DNA of 43,045 nucleotides from Virgifigura deserti. Its GTDB lineage: Bacteria > Pseudomonadota > Alphaproteobacteria > Dongiales > Dongiaceae. Position numbers and translations under genes: made by a program. Positions 8,365 through 15,985 of this stretch are shown one piece after another (positions within the stretch are counted from its first letter, which is position 1; every line of letters starts with the position of its first letter). The stretch lies in the NCBI GenBank assembly GCA_003576685.1, contig QOZR01000021.1, positions 1 through 43,045 on the forward strand. The letters run 5' to 3'. Below the pieces are notes generated by a model, which saw nothing but the letters and a program-made list of their open reading frames with translations, searched no databases and had not been told where the DNA came from.

Positions 8365-9879
8365 TCACGCAGCCGGGCTATTCCGAGCGGCCCGCCTGGT
8401 TCGGACGCTGCCGATAAACGGCAGTAGCAGGCTGAGGATGACCAACGCCATCACAGTACCCGAGATCGGACGGGTGAAGAACACCGTCCAGTCGTTGTGG
8501 AAACTGATCATCGAGTTCATGAAGGCCTCCTCGGCGAGCGGGCCGAGAATGACCCCGAGAACCAGCGGCGCGATCGGAAACTTCAGGCGTTCGAAGACGT
8601 AACCGAGGAAGCCGAAGGCGATCATCAGCCAAAGATCGGTCAGGTTATTGCGGATCGACAGGGCGCCGATGAAGCAGAAGATCATGACGAAGGCGGAGAC
8701 GACCGCCTCCGGGAAATCGAGGATCTTCACCAACGGCCGGATGGCGAAATAGCCAAGCAGGCCCATCAGCGCAACGCCGATAAACAGCGAGGCGAAGATC
8801 GTGTAGACCATGGGCGCGGAGAACAGGAGCACCTGCGGCCCGGGCTGCACGCCATGCAGCATGAAGGCGCCCAGGATCACGGCGGTGGCGCCGCTGCCCG
8901 GAATGCCGAGCGCGAGGAGGGGGACCAGAGCGCCGCCGACCGACGCCGTGGCCGCGGCCTGGGGCGCCACGATGCCTTCGGCGGTGCCGCTGCCGATTGC
9001 GCCCTTGCGCCGGCCGAACTGGGCTTCGACACCGTAACTGACGAAGGAGGCGATGGTCGCGCCCGCGCCCGGCACTAGGCCGATGACATTGCCGAGGATG
9101 CTACTGCGCAGCATCATGCCCTTGACCGCGCCGATCTCCCGAAGCGAGGGCAATTGCGTCCGGGTACCGGCGACACTGCCGACCGGTTTGCTGGCGAAGC
9201 CGCGTTCGAGGCGCGACAGAACCTCGCCGACGCCGTAGGCGCCGACCATCACCACCAGGAACTCGATGCCGTCGGCAAGCAGCGGCAGGCCGAAGGTGAA
9301 GCGATAGGAGCCATAGATCGCGTCCGTACCCACCGAGGCGACGATGAGCCCGAGGCACAGACTGATCAGCGCATTGCCCAGCGACCCCTTGCCGAGCGCG
9401 ACCACGCTGGCCAGGCCGAAGAGTACGATCGCGAAATATTCGGGCGAGGAGAAGCGGAGGGCGAAGGTCGCGACCGGCTTGGTCAGCATGACCATGATCG
9501 CGGCCGAGATCAGTCCGCCGACGAGAGCGGAAATCAGCGTCCAGCCGAGCGCCTTGGCCGGCTGGCCCTGCTTTGCCATGGCGTAGCCGTCCCAGAGCAG
9601 GGGCACATGGATCGGCTCGCCCGGGATGCGGAACAGGATCGAGGTGAAGGCGCCGCCATAGGTCCCGGACACATACATGCCGGTGAGCAGGATGATCGAA
9701 GCGGTCACGTCCATCTGATAGGTGAAGGGCAGAACCAGTATCACGCCCATGACCAGCGTCAGCCCCGGCAGCACGCCGACGAGGAGGCCGACGACGATGC
9801 CGATGACCAGCATCGCCAGATGCAGCGGGGAAAGGCAGGCGATGAAGCCCGCGCCGAGCTGCATCAGGGGATCGAGCAT
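8365..9879 (-). CDS. tctA: tripartite tricarboxylate transporter large permease, TctA family
   Basis: This 504-residue integral membrane protein is the large subunit of a TTT secondary importer. It shows the family signature: GVLPGLTLVMGVILVLPFTY near the N-terminus, GTYGGAFTSILFRIPGEP, and a repeated inverted-topology copy with GLVPGAGATIASFVSYG and LALGIPGSGATAVILGAF. About twelve transmembrane segments are visible. The ATG follows AGGAG. It is the last gene of a six-gene operon and works with TctB (39 bases upstream) and the TctC receptor. The substrate is a carboxylate captured by TctC, probably the one activated by the neighbouring CoA ligase. Confidence 0.95.
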   Translation of the reverse strand: MLDPLMQLGAGFIACLSPLHLAMLVIGIVVGLLVGVLPGLTLVMGVILVLPFTYQMDVTASIILLTGMYVSGTYGGAFTSILFRIPGEPIHVPLLWDGYAMAKQGQPAKALGWTLISALVGGLISAAIMVMLTKPVATFALRFSSPEYFAIVLFGLASVVALGKGSLGNALISLCLGLIVASVGTDAIYGSYRFTFGLPLLADGIEFLVVMVGAYGVGEVLSRLERGFASKPVGSVAGTRTQLPSLREIGAVKGMMLRSSILGNVIGLVPGAGATIASFVSYGVEAQFGRRKGAIGSGTAEGIVAPQAAATASVGGALVPLLALGIPGSGATAVILGAFMLHGVQPGPQVLLFSAPMVYTIFASLFIGVALMGLLGYFAIRPLVKILDFPEAVVSAFVMIFCFIGALSIRNNLTDLWLMIAFGFLGYVFERLKFPIAPLVLGVILGPLAEEAFMNSMISFHNDWTVFFTRPISGTVMALVILSLLLPFIGSVRTRRAARNSPAA

Positions 9880-9918
9880 GTGCCGCTCCTAATCTTGCGA
9901 CCCTGTTCCGGCCGGGTG

Positions 9919-10467
9919 TCAGAACAGGTTGATGAAGGCGTCCGTCACGCGGTCGAACGGCGGTACTCCGCGCGGGAGCGAGACGTAGACCACTTTCAGG
10001 AAGATGACGGCGACGATCAGCGTGCCGATGATGCTCGCCATCCAGATGACGAGATGCGCGCGATAGCGCCCGAGATACATGAAGGCGACCAGGAACAGGA
10101 AGGTACCCAGCACAAAGCCGAAAACGGGCAGGAGAGCGCCATAGGCGACGGTCAGGATGCCGCCGCCGACGAGCAGCGGCAGATGGCGATTCACCGCCTC
10201 CCCCTCTTCCTGCTCCTCTCCCTCGCTGCCTTCGAGTGCATCGGCAATGCCGTGCGCCTCGCCACCGCCTCCGAACCAGAGCGCCTTCACGATCTCATAG
10301 ATACAGACCGCGGCCATCAGGCCGCTGGCGAGCTTGGGCCAGAAGTCCGGGCCGAGCGCGCCCGGACGGTGGCTGTACTCGATGCGGCCGGCGAACAGGT
10401 AGAACAGGCCGGCCACCACCAGCAATGCCGCATAAGGGAGCGCAGCCCGGAGTCTGGAGCCGTTCAC
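9919..10467 (-). CDS. tctB: tripartite tricarboxylate transporter small permease, TctB family
   Basis: This 182-residue membrane protein has four hydrophobic helices and the acidic, variable central loop typical of TctB (GSEGEEQEEGEA). The start is a GTG with a strong AGGGAGGA site. TctB assists the TctA permease; its exact role is not well understood. It lies between tctC and tctA in the standard C-B-A order, which makes the importer complete. Confidence 0.92.
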   Translation of the reverse strand: MNGSRLRAALPYAALLVVAGLFYLFAGRIEYSHRPGALGPDFWPKLASGLMAAVCIYEIVKALWFGGGGEAHGIADALEGSEGEEQEEGEAVNRHLPLLVGGGILTVAYGALLPVFGFVLGTFLFLVAFMYLGRYRAHLVIWMASIIGTLIVAVIFLKVVYVSLPRGVPPFDRVTDAFINLF

Positions 10468-10504
10468 GCCTTCCTCCCTGCTGAAAAGTGGAGCGACGGT
10501 CGCG

Positions 10505-11455
10505 CTATTTCTGCACCGTGCTCTTCATATCCTCGAGCTGCTGCTTGACGAATTCCAACGCCTGGTCGGCGCCCAAGAAGCTGTCCTCGCTCGCATACTG
10601 GTCCCCCAGGAACTTCTTGTAGTCGGGCGAAGCGGCGACCTCAGCCAGCGCGTCCGACAGAATCTTGACCCGTTCCGGTGGCGTGCCGGAGCGCAGCGCG
10701 ATGGCGCGGAACTGCGGCAGGGCGATCTCGTAGCCGAGCTCGTAGGAGCTCGGCACATCCGGGAACAGCTTCGAACGCTCCTCGCCGAAGATGATCAACG
10801 GGCGGATCTGGCCGCTGTTCAGCAACTGCGCAACGTCGCCCGCCTGCTCATAGAGCGCATCGGCATGCCCGCCGAGAATGGAGATGTAGCGCTCGCTCGG
10901 CTTGGAGAAGGGCACCTGATTGACCTTGATCCCCTTGCTGGCGAGATAGCTCAGCGTGAAGTCGTCGACGCTGCCGAAGCCGAGGGTCGCGACCTTGCGC
11001 TGGTCCGGCTCGGCCTTGGCCGCCGCCTCGAAATCGGCCCAGGTCTCGTAGGGGCTGTCCGCAGGCACGAACAGAAAAGACGGCGCCTGGATCATCACCG
11101 CGGCCGGGGTGATGTCCTCCATGGTCCAGCGCGCATCCTTACCGGCGAGCAGGGCATGGCTGTCGGCGATGTAGATCGCCATGGAATAGCCGTCCGCGGG
11201 TGCCGCCAGCAGCTTCGCCATTCCAGTGGCGCCCGTACCGCCCGGAACGTTCACGACCGGCACGCCCTGGTCGAGAGACGGTTCCAGCAGCTTGCCGACG
11301 AGGCGGGCGAGTTGATCGGCGCCGCCGCCCGGTCCCCACGGCACGATGAACTCGACCGGCCGCGACGGATAGGTTTCCTGGGCGGTGGCGGGCCCGAAGG
11401 TGAGAGCGGCAAGCGTGCCCGCCACACCCATCAGAACGAGCTTGCGAAACTGCAT
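10505..11455 (-). CDS. tctC: TTT periplasmic substrate-binding protein (TctC/Bug family)
   Basis: This 316-residue protein has a signal peptide (residues 1 to about 26, ...GPATAQ). The Bug-receptor fingerprint is present: YPSRPVEFIVPWGPGGGADQLAR, then VVNVPGGTGATGMAKLLAAPADGYS. These two loops bind the carboxylate through water-mediated contacts in known Bug proteins. The ATG at 11455 is preceded by GGGAGGGA; a long in-frame extension upstream is antisense noise. It is encoded between the CoA ligase genes and tctBA, so it probably delivers the ligase substrate. Bug ligands include tricarboxylates, dicarboxylates, nicotinate-like acids and others, and the sequence alone does not choose between them. 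Confidence 0.93.
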   Translation of the reverse strand: MQFRKLVLMGVAGTLAALTFGPATAQETYPSRPVEFIVPWGPGGGADQLARLVGKLLEPSLDQGVPVVNVPGGTGATGMAKLLAAPADGYSMAIYIADSHALLAGKDARWTMEDITPAAVMIQAPSFLFVPADSPYETWADFEAAAKAEPDQRKVATLGFGSVDDFTLSYLASKGIKVNQVPFSKPSERYISILGGHADALYEQAGDVAQLLNSGQIRPLIIFGEERSKLFPDVPSSYELGYEIALPQFRAIALRSGTPPERVKILSDALAEVAASPDYKKFLGDQYASEDSFLGADQALEFVKQQLEDMKSTVQK

Positions 11456-11540
11456 CGGCGTTCCCTCCCTCAGTTGCGGAGGCTCCCGTGTCATGGACCG
11501 GCCCCCTTTGTTTGTGACCCTATTCGTGATCTTGTCTTCG

Positions 11541-12455
11541 CTACGCCTCCATCGACAGCGAGCCTTGCTCGGCACCGCACTGGCCGTGCGCCAAGCCGCG
11601 CCCGCAGGCCTCAGCGATCTCGCCGGGCGTGTCCACGACGGTGACCCCGGCGGCTTCGAGGGCCTGACGCTTCGAGGCGTAGCCGCCGCGGTTGGCGGTG
11701 GCGATCGCGCCGGCATGGCCCATCTTCCTACCCGGCGGCGCGGCGCGCCCCGCGATGAAGGCGACGACCGGCTTCCGCATCGTCGCTGCGTAGTCGGCCG
11801 CGTCCTCCTCCATGACGCCGCCGATCTCGCCGACCAGCGCCACGGCCTGCGTTCGCGCATCGCGGTCGAGCGCCTCGAGCGCGTCGCGCGTGGTCGTGCC
11901 GACCATCGGATCGCCGCCGACGCCGATGAAGGCGGACTGGCCGAGCCCGGCGCGCGTGAGATTGAGGCAGACCAGCGTGCCAAGGCTGCCCGAGCGCGAG
12001 ATGACGCCGACGCGGCCGGGCTGGAACACGTTCGGATTATGCCCGGGCATGATACCGACGAAGGCCTCGCCCGGGGTGACGAGGCCCGCCGTGTTCGGCC
12101 CGACGGTCCGCGTGCCTCGGCGCCGCGCGGCCTCATGCACCGCCATCACGTCGCGAATCGGGATATGTTCGGTGAGCATCACCAGGAGCTTGACTCCCGC
12201 CTCGATCGCATCAAGCGCCGCGTCCTTGGCCGCGGCCGGCGGAATGAACATGACGGCGACATCATAGGGCGCCGCCGCCATCGCCTCGCGCGCCGAGGCG
12301 AAGACGGGCAGGCCGACATGCGTCTCGCCGGCGCGCTTCGGGTTGACGCCGCCGACGACCTGGGTGCCGCAGGCCATCATCTTCTCGGTCCAGAAGCTGC
12401 CCTGCTTGCCGGTGATGCCCTGGACGAGAACCTTATGGTGCTTGCGGATGATCAT
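11541..12455 (-). CDS. ADP-forming acyl-CoA synthetase alpha subunit (SucD-like)
   Basis: This 304-residue protein has the CoA-binding Rossmann domain (KVLVQGITGKQGSFWTEKM) and the ligase domain of succinyl-CoA synthetase alpha. The phosphohistidine loop is present (GRKMGHAGAI, His near 248). The gene overlaps the beta-subunit stop by 4 bases (ATGA), indicating translational coupling. In this operon it sits next to a CoA-acylating aldehyde dehydrogenase and a carboxylate importer, not beside TCA-cycle genes, so it is unlikely to be the housekeeping enzyme. The two subunits most likely activate the imported acid with ATP. Sulfoacetate (SauD-like), malate or another short acid are the alternatives. 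Confidence 0.88.
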   Translation of the reverse strand: MIIRKHHKVLVQGITGKQGSFWTEKMMACGTQVVGGVNPKRAGETHVGLPVFASAREAMAAAPYDVAVMFIPPAAAKDAALDAIEAGVKLLVMLTEHIPIRDVMAVHEAARRRGTRTVGPNTAGLVTPGEAFVGIMPGHNPNVFQPGRVGVISRSGSLGTLVCLNLTRAGLGQSAFIGVGGDPMVGTTTRDALEALDRDARTQAVALVGEIGGVMEEDAADYAATMRKPVVAFIAGRAAPPGRKMGHAGAIATANRGGYASKRQALEAAGVTVVDTPGEIAEACGRGLAHGQCGAEQGSLSMEA

Positions 12456-13579
12456 CGGGCCGCCTCTACCGCGGCCTTCACCGCATCTTCCATCAGGTCA
12501 TAGGGTTCGATGCCGAGTTCGCCCCGGACCAGCGCGATCGCTTCCTCCTCGCCGGTGCCGTGGATCGAGAAGAAGACGGGCACGGTCGGTTTCAGCGCCT
12601 GCCATGCCTTGACCACGCCTTCGGCCATGACGTCGGTGCGCGCGAAGGCGCCGCAGAAATTGATCACCAAGCTTTTCACGCCCGGATTGGACAGCACCAG
12701 TTCGAGCGCCGTCTCGCTCTTCGTGTAGGCCTCGCCGCCGATCTCCATGAAGTTGGCGGGCCGGCCGCCGAAATGGCTGATCACGTCCATGGTCGTCATG
12801 GTCAGCCCGGCGCCGTTGGCGAGGACGCCGACATTGCCGTCGAGCTGGATGAATTTGAGGCCGACCTCGGCGCCGCGGCGCTCGAGGTCGGTCGGGTTCT
12901 CCACCGCTGCGACTGCGGCAAGATCAGGCTGGCGGAAGGCGGCGGCATCGTCGAGGGTGAACTTGGCGTCGAGCGCGACCACCCGCCCGTCCGCGAGGCG
13001 GGCCAGCGGGTTGATCTCGACGAGCTCGGCGTCGCTCTCGACGAAAATGCGATGCAGCCGGGTGAGGATATCGGCCACTTCAGCCTCCGACCCGCCGAGA
13101 TCGAGCCCCTTCAGCATATCCCGGGCTTCCGCGGCCCCGAACCGCTCACCGGGTGCGACCGGCCGGCGTCTGAAGGTGTCGGGCGCTTCCGCCGCGATCT
13201 CCTCGACGTCCATGCCGCCTCGGCTCGAGAACAGGACGAGCGGCGAGCGCGAGGCGGTATCGGGCAGGACGGCGGCGTAAAATTCGCGCTCGATCTCGGC
13301 CCGTTCCTCGACCAGAAGCTTGTCGACGAGATGCCCTGCGATCGACATGCCCAGGATGGTGCGCGCGGCGTCGGCAGCGGCTTCGGCGCTGTCCGCCGCC
13401 TTGATGCCGCCGGCTTTGCCGCGCTTGCCGGTCGGCACCTGCGCCTTGATCACACAGGGCCCGATCTCGGCGAAGGCCTCAGCCGCCGCGGCGGGGCTGT
13501 CGGCAAGGCGGCCCTTCGGCACCGCCACGCCCGCCGGGACGAGCAGGTGCTGTTTCGCGACATGCTCCACGAAGTTCAT
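12452..13579 (-). CDS. ADP-forming acyl-CoA synthetase beta subunit (SucC-like, ATP-grasp)
   Basis: This 375-residue protein has an N-terminal ATP-grasp domain (VIKAQVPTGKRGKAGGIK, and the acidic metal site ELVEINPLA) and a C-terminal ligase domain (NGAGLTMTTMDVISHFGGRPANFMEIGG). Its length is slightly under that of E. coli SucC. It starts 6 bases after the aldehyde dehydrogenase stop and overlaps the alpha-subunit gene, so the three are one coupled unit. It phosphorylates the acid through the alpha-subunit histidine. The substrate-specificity loops lie in the C-terminal half and could be compared directly with SucC, MtkA and the sulfoacetate ligase SauC. Confidence 0.88.
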   Translation of the reverse strand: MNFVEHVAKQHLLVPAGVAVPKGRLADSPAAAAEAFAEIGPCVIKAQVPTGKRGKAGGIKAADSAEAAADAARTILGMSIAGHLVDKLLVEERAEIEREFYAAVLPDTASRSPLVLFSSRGGMDVEEIAAEAPDTFRRRPVAPGERFGAAEARDMLKGLDLGGSEAEVADILTRLHRIFVESDAELVEINPLARLADGRVVALDAKFTLDDAAAFRQPDLAAVAAVENPTDLERRGAEVGLKFIQLDGNVGVLANGAGLTMTTMDVISHFGGRPANFMEIGGEAYTKSETALELVLSNPGVKSLVINFCGAFARTDVMAEGVVKAWQALKPTVPVFFSIHGTGEEEAIALVRGELGIEPYDLMEDAVKAAVEAAR

Positions 13580-13585
13580 CGCCGC

Positions 13586-15016
13586 TCAGCGCCCATAGCG
13601 CGCCCAGTGGGCGCCGAACAGCTCTTCCTCGCTCGGTTTGTCCTCCGGGATGACGGTGACGAGGTGCGTGATATTGAGGAAATGCCGGTAGCTCAGATTC
13701 TCGGAAATCGAGTTCTTCTGCCAAGAGCCGCAGCCCATCGACAAGGTGAAACCGAGGCCCGAATCGAAGCCACCGCCATTGCCGAAGGTGTGGGCGAAAT
13801 TGACGAGGACGCGGACGACGTCGAGATCCTCGGCGAGCGCGCGGGCATGATCCATGTCTCTGGTATGAATGCCGCAGGAATGGCCCCGGCCCTGATGGTC
13901 GAGAATCCGGCGCAAGGTACCCTTGGCCGCGGCGAAGTCCCTGGCACGATAGACGGTGAGGACCAGCGCGAGCTTCTCGCCGGACAGCGGATGTCCACGG
14001 CCGATGCCGGTTTCCTCGACCATGAAGAACTTCGCGCGCTTCGCCTCCGGGGCAAGCCCAAAGGCGTCCGCAAGAATCTCGGCGTCGCGCGCGATCAGAT
14101 GCCGGTTGAGCTTGCCGTTCTGCCACAGGGTGGCGACGATGCTGTCCTTCTCGGCGGGCGTGCAGAGATAACCGCCCGCCTCCCGGAGCGCGGCGATCGC
14201 CGCGTCATAGACGGACGCGACGATGACGACCGAATTCTCCGACGAGCAGGACGTCGAGTTATCAAAGATCTTCGAGGCGCAGATCTTGCGCGCGGCGTCG
14301 GCAAGGTCGGCGCTATCGTCGATGATCACCGGCACGTTGCCGGCGCCGACGCCGATGGCCGGCGTGCCACTCGAATAGGCGCGCCGCACATTGTCCTGCG
14401 AGCCGGTCACGACGACAAGGTCGACCGCCTGCATCAGGCCCTGCGTCGCTTCTTTGGTGATCGGCTGGGGCAGGATCTGAACGAGATCGCCCGGCAGGCC
14501 GATCTTCTCGAGCTCGGCACGCATGAGCTCGACGGCGCGCGCCGTCGTCCTGTAGCCCAGCGGCGACGGCGCGATGACCACGGCATTGCGGCCCTTGACC
14601 GCCATCATTGCCTTGTTGACCGGCGTTGCCCCCGGATTGGTCGACGGCGTCACCGCGCCGACCACACCGATGGGCTTGGCATATTTGACGATGCCCTTGT
14701 CCCGATCCTCCTCTATGACACCGACCGACTTGGCGCGCAGGAGATCGCGCAGGGTGCCGAACGTCTTGCGCTGCTTCTTGACGATCTTGTCCGCGACATT
14801 GCCGAGGCCCGTATCGGCAACGGCGAGTTCGGCCACCTCGCGAGCATGCTCCGGCTTGTATATCGACCAGGCCAGCGCGCGCACAGCCTCGTCCACCCGT
14901 TCCTGGCCCGCGTCGGCGAAGACGGCCTGTGCGACCCGGGCCTTGCGCACGACCTCATCGACCGTGGCCTGCGTCTCCGGCGGGGGAGCATCGAGCGGAA
15001 CGGCGGTCACGGCCAT
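13586..15016 (-). CDS. CoA-acylating aldehyde dehydrogenase (sulfoacetaldehyde dehydrogenase SauS-like)
   Basis: This 476-residue member of the acylating branch (EutE/AdhE/SauS) interconverts an acyl-CoA and its aldehyde with NAD(P). Visible elements: the Rossmann segment GVVGAVTPSTNPGATPVNK, VVVTGSQDNVRRAYSSG, and the catalytic cysteine in FDNSTSCSSENSV (Cys257). The ATG at 15016 follows GGGAGATT; long upstream extensions lack family similarity. It is the first gene of the operon, 6 bases before the ligase beta gene. This pairing runs acid to acyl-CoA to aldehyde, the logic of sulfoacetate catabolism, and the NSTSCSSENS active-site context resembles SauS. Acetaldehyde or succinate-semialdehyde specificity remains possible. 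Confidence 0.85.
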   Translation of the reverse strand: MAVTAVPLDAPPPETQATVDEVVRKARVAQAVFADAGQERVDEAVRALAWSIYKPEHAREVAELAVADTGLGNVADKIVKKQRKTFGTLRDLLRAKSVGVIEEDRDKGIVKYAKPIGVVGAVTPSTNPGATPVNKAMMAVKGRNAVVIAPSPLGYRTTARAVELMRAELEKIGLPGDLVQILPQPITKEATQGLMQAVDLVVVTGSQDNVRRAYSSGTPAIGVGAGNVPVIIDDSADLADAARKICASKIFDNSTSCSSENSVVIVASVYDAAIAALREAGGYLCTPAEKDSIVATLWQNGKLNRHLIARDAEILADAFGLAPEAKRAKFFMVEETGIGRGHPLSGEKLALVLTVYRARDFAAAKGTLRRILDHQGRGHSCGIHTRDMDHARALAEDLDVVRVLVNFAHTFGNGGGFDSGLGFTLSMGCGSWQKNSISENLSYRHFLNITHLVTVIPEDKPSEEELFGAHWARYGR

Positions 15017-15348
15017 GGGCAATCTCCCGGTGTGGTTCAGGCGATCGGAATACGGCTCGCCCGCCGCGTTGACGCGGCGGCGGACGCTCTCATGAAACAG
15101 TCCATCAGCTTGAAAAGCGCGGCGCCGGTTCCCGGCACGGCAAAGAGGTCGGCTTGGACCGCGGCCCTGCCGAGCGCAGGCTTCGGATCGTCGAAGGTGC
15201 GTACCCACAACATGGCCATGCCCATCTATCGTGGTGATGTTGCGCCGGCTGAGGCTAAACCTTGCATCGCTGTCGGAAAAGTTATTTTTGGAATCGCCGC
15301 GGCCGTACACTGCCCGCGGTCCCAGGAGCATCGGCAAAGGACAGCGTG
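15017..15348. promoter_or_regulatory. divergent intergenic region with a 20-bp inverted repeat
   Basis: This region separates the acylating dehydrogenase operon (minus) from the GNAT gene (plus). It holds a near-perfect palindrome at 15061-15080: two 9-bp arms (CCGCCGCGT/ACGCGGCGG) around a 2-base centre, 45 bases upstream of the dehydrogenase start. That fits an operator or a leader hairpin. A short minus-strand open frame (15037-15225) has no ribosome binding site and is not called. A+T-rich sequence near 15280-15295 could hold a promoter. Confidence 0.45.
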
Positions 15349-15957
15349 ATGAGTGATTTGCCCTCCCCTTTTCGGCGCGCAACGCCGGATGACGCGCAGG
15401 CACTGGCGGAGCTCATCAACTTCGCCGGCGAAGGCCTCCCGCTCTATCTGTGGGAGAGCATGGCCGAGCCGGGCGAGAGCGCCTGGGATGTGGGCCGGCG
15501 ACGGGCGAGTCGCGACGAGGGGAGCTTTTCCTACCGCAATGCGGTCGTCTCCGAAGCTAATGGCCGGATCGTCGCTTGCCTGATCGGCTATCCCCTGCCG
15601 GAAATGCCCGAGCCGATCGACCGCAGCCAGATGCCGGCCATGTTCGTGCCGCTACAGGAGCTTGAAAACTTGGCTCCTGGGACCTGGTATGTGAACGTCC
15701 TGGCCACCTATCCCGAAGACAGGGGCCGTGGACACGGCACGGCGCTACTCCGGCTGGCCGAAGAGTTAGCGACCGCCTGTGGCAAGCCGGGCCTGAGCAT
15801 TATCGTCTCGGATGCCAATAGGGGCGCGCGACGGCTCTATGAACGGTGCGGCTACCGCGAGGTCGCCCAACGCGCGATGGTCAAGGAGCGATGGAAGAAT
15901 CCGGGCGCGAACTGGGTTCTCCTCGTCAAGCCTGACGGGAATCACGCCGTCACGTAA
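15349..15957 (+). CDS. GNAT family N-acetyltransferase
   Basis: The product of 202 residues transfers an acetyl group from acetyl-CoA to an amine. The acetyl-CoA pyrophosphate loop is clear (VLATYPEDRGRGHGTALLRLAEE, motif A, about residues 117-140), followed by motif B (SIIVSDANRGARRLYERCGYREV). The start at 15349 is supported by AAAGGA 8 bases upstream; a longer frame from 15262 lacks this. It is transcribed away from the acylating dehydrogenase operon and converges on the catalase gene. The target amine is unknown. Confidence 0.88.
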   Translation: MSDLPSPFRRATPDDAQALAELINFAGEGLPLYLWESMAEPGESAWDVGRRRASRDEGSFSYRNAVVSEANGRIVACLIGYPLPEMPEPIDRSQMPAMFVPLQELENLAPGTWYVNVLATYPEDRGRGHGTALLRLAEELATACGKPGLSIIVSDANRGARRLYERCGYREVAQRAMVKERWKNPGANWVLLVKPDGNHAVT

Positions 15958-15965
15958 GATTCGAC

Positions 15966-15985
15966 GGCAACGATCCGCTGTTGCC
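15966..15985. terminator. hairpin between convergent GNAT and catalase genes
   Basis: A 6-bp stem GGCAAC/GTTGCC with an 8-base loop lies immediately after the GNAT stop and is followed by TTATT on the plus strand. The catalase stop codon abuts it. It probably terminates the GNAT transcript. Confidence 0.4.

Noticed and set aside
8365..11455. Assignment of the TTT importer to citrate
   Set aside because: The neighbouring CoA ligase and acylating dehydrogenase do not fit citrate metabolism, and the receptor sequence gives no citrate-specific signal.
15037..15225. 62-codon minus-strand frame upstream of the acylating dehydrogenase
   Set aside because: No ribosome binding site, no recognisable domain, and it contains the 20-bp palindrome; more likely leader sequence.
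12560..15349. Very long plus-strand open frame (over 900 codons) opposite the ligase and dehydrogenase genes
   Set aside because: It is antisense to three well-supported genes. Its translation is Arg/His/Asp-rich without domains, typical of a GC-rich shadow frame.
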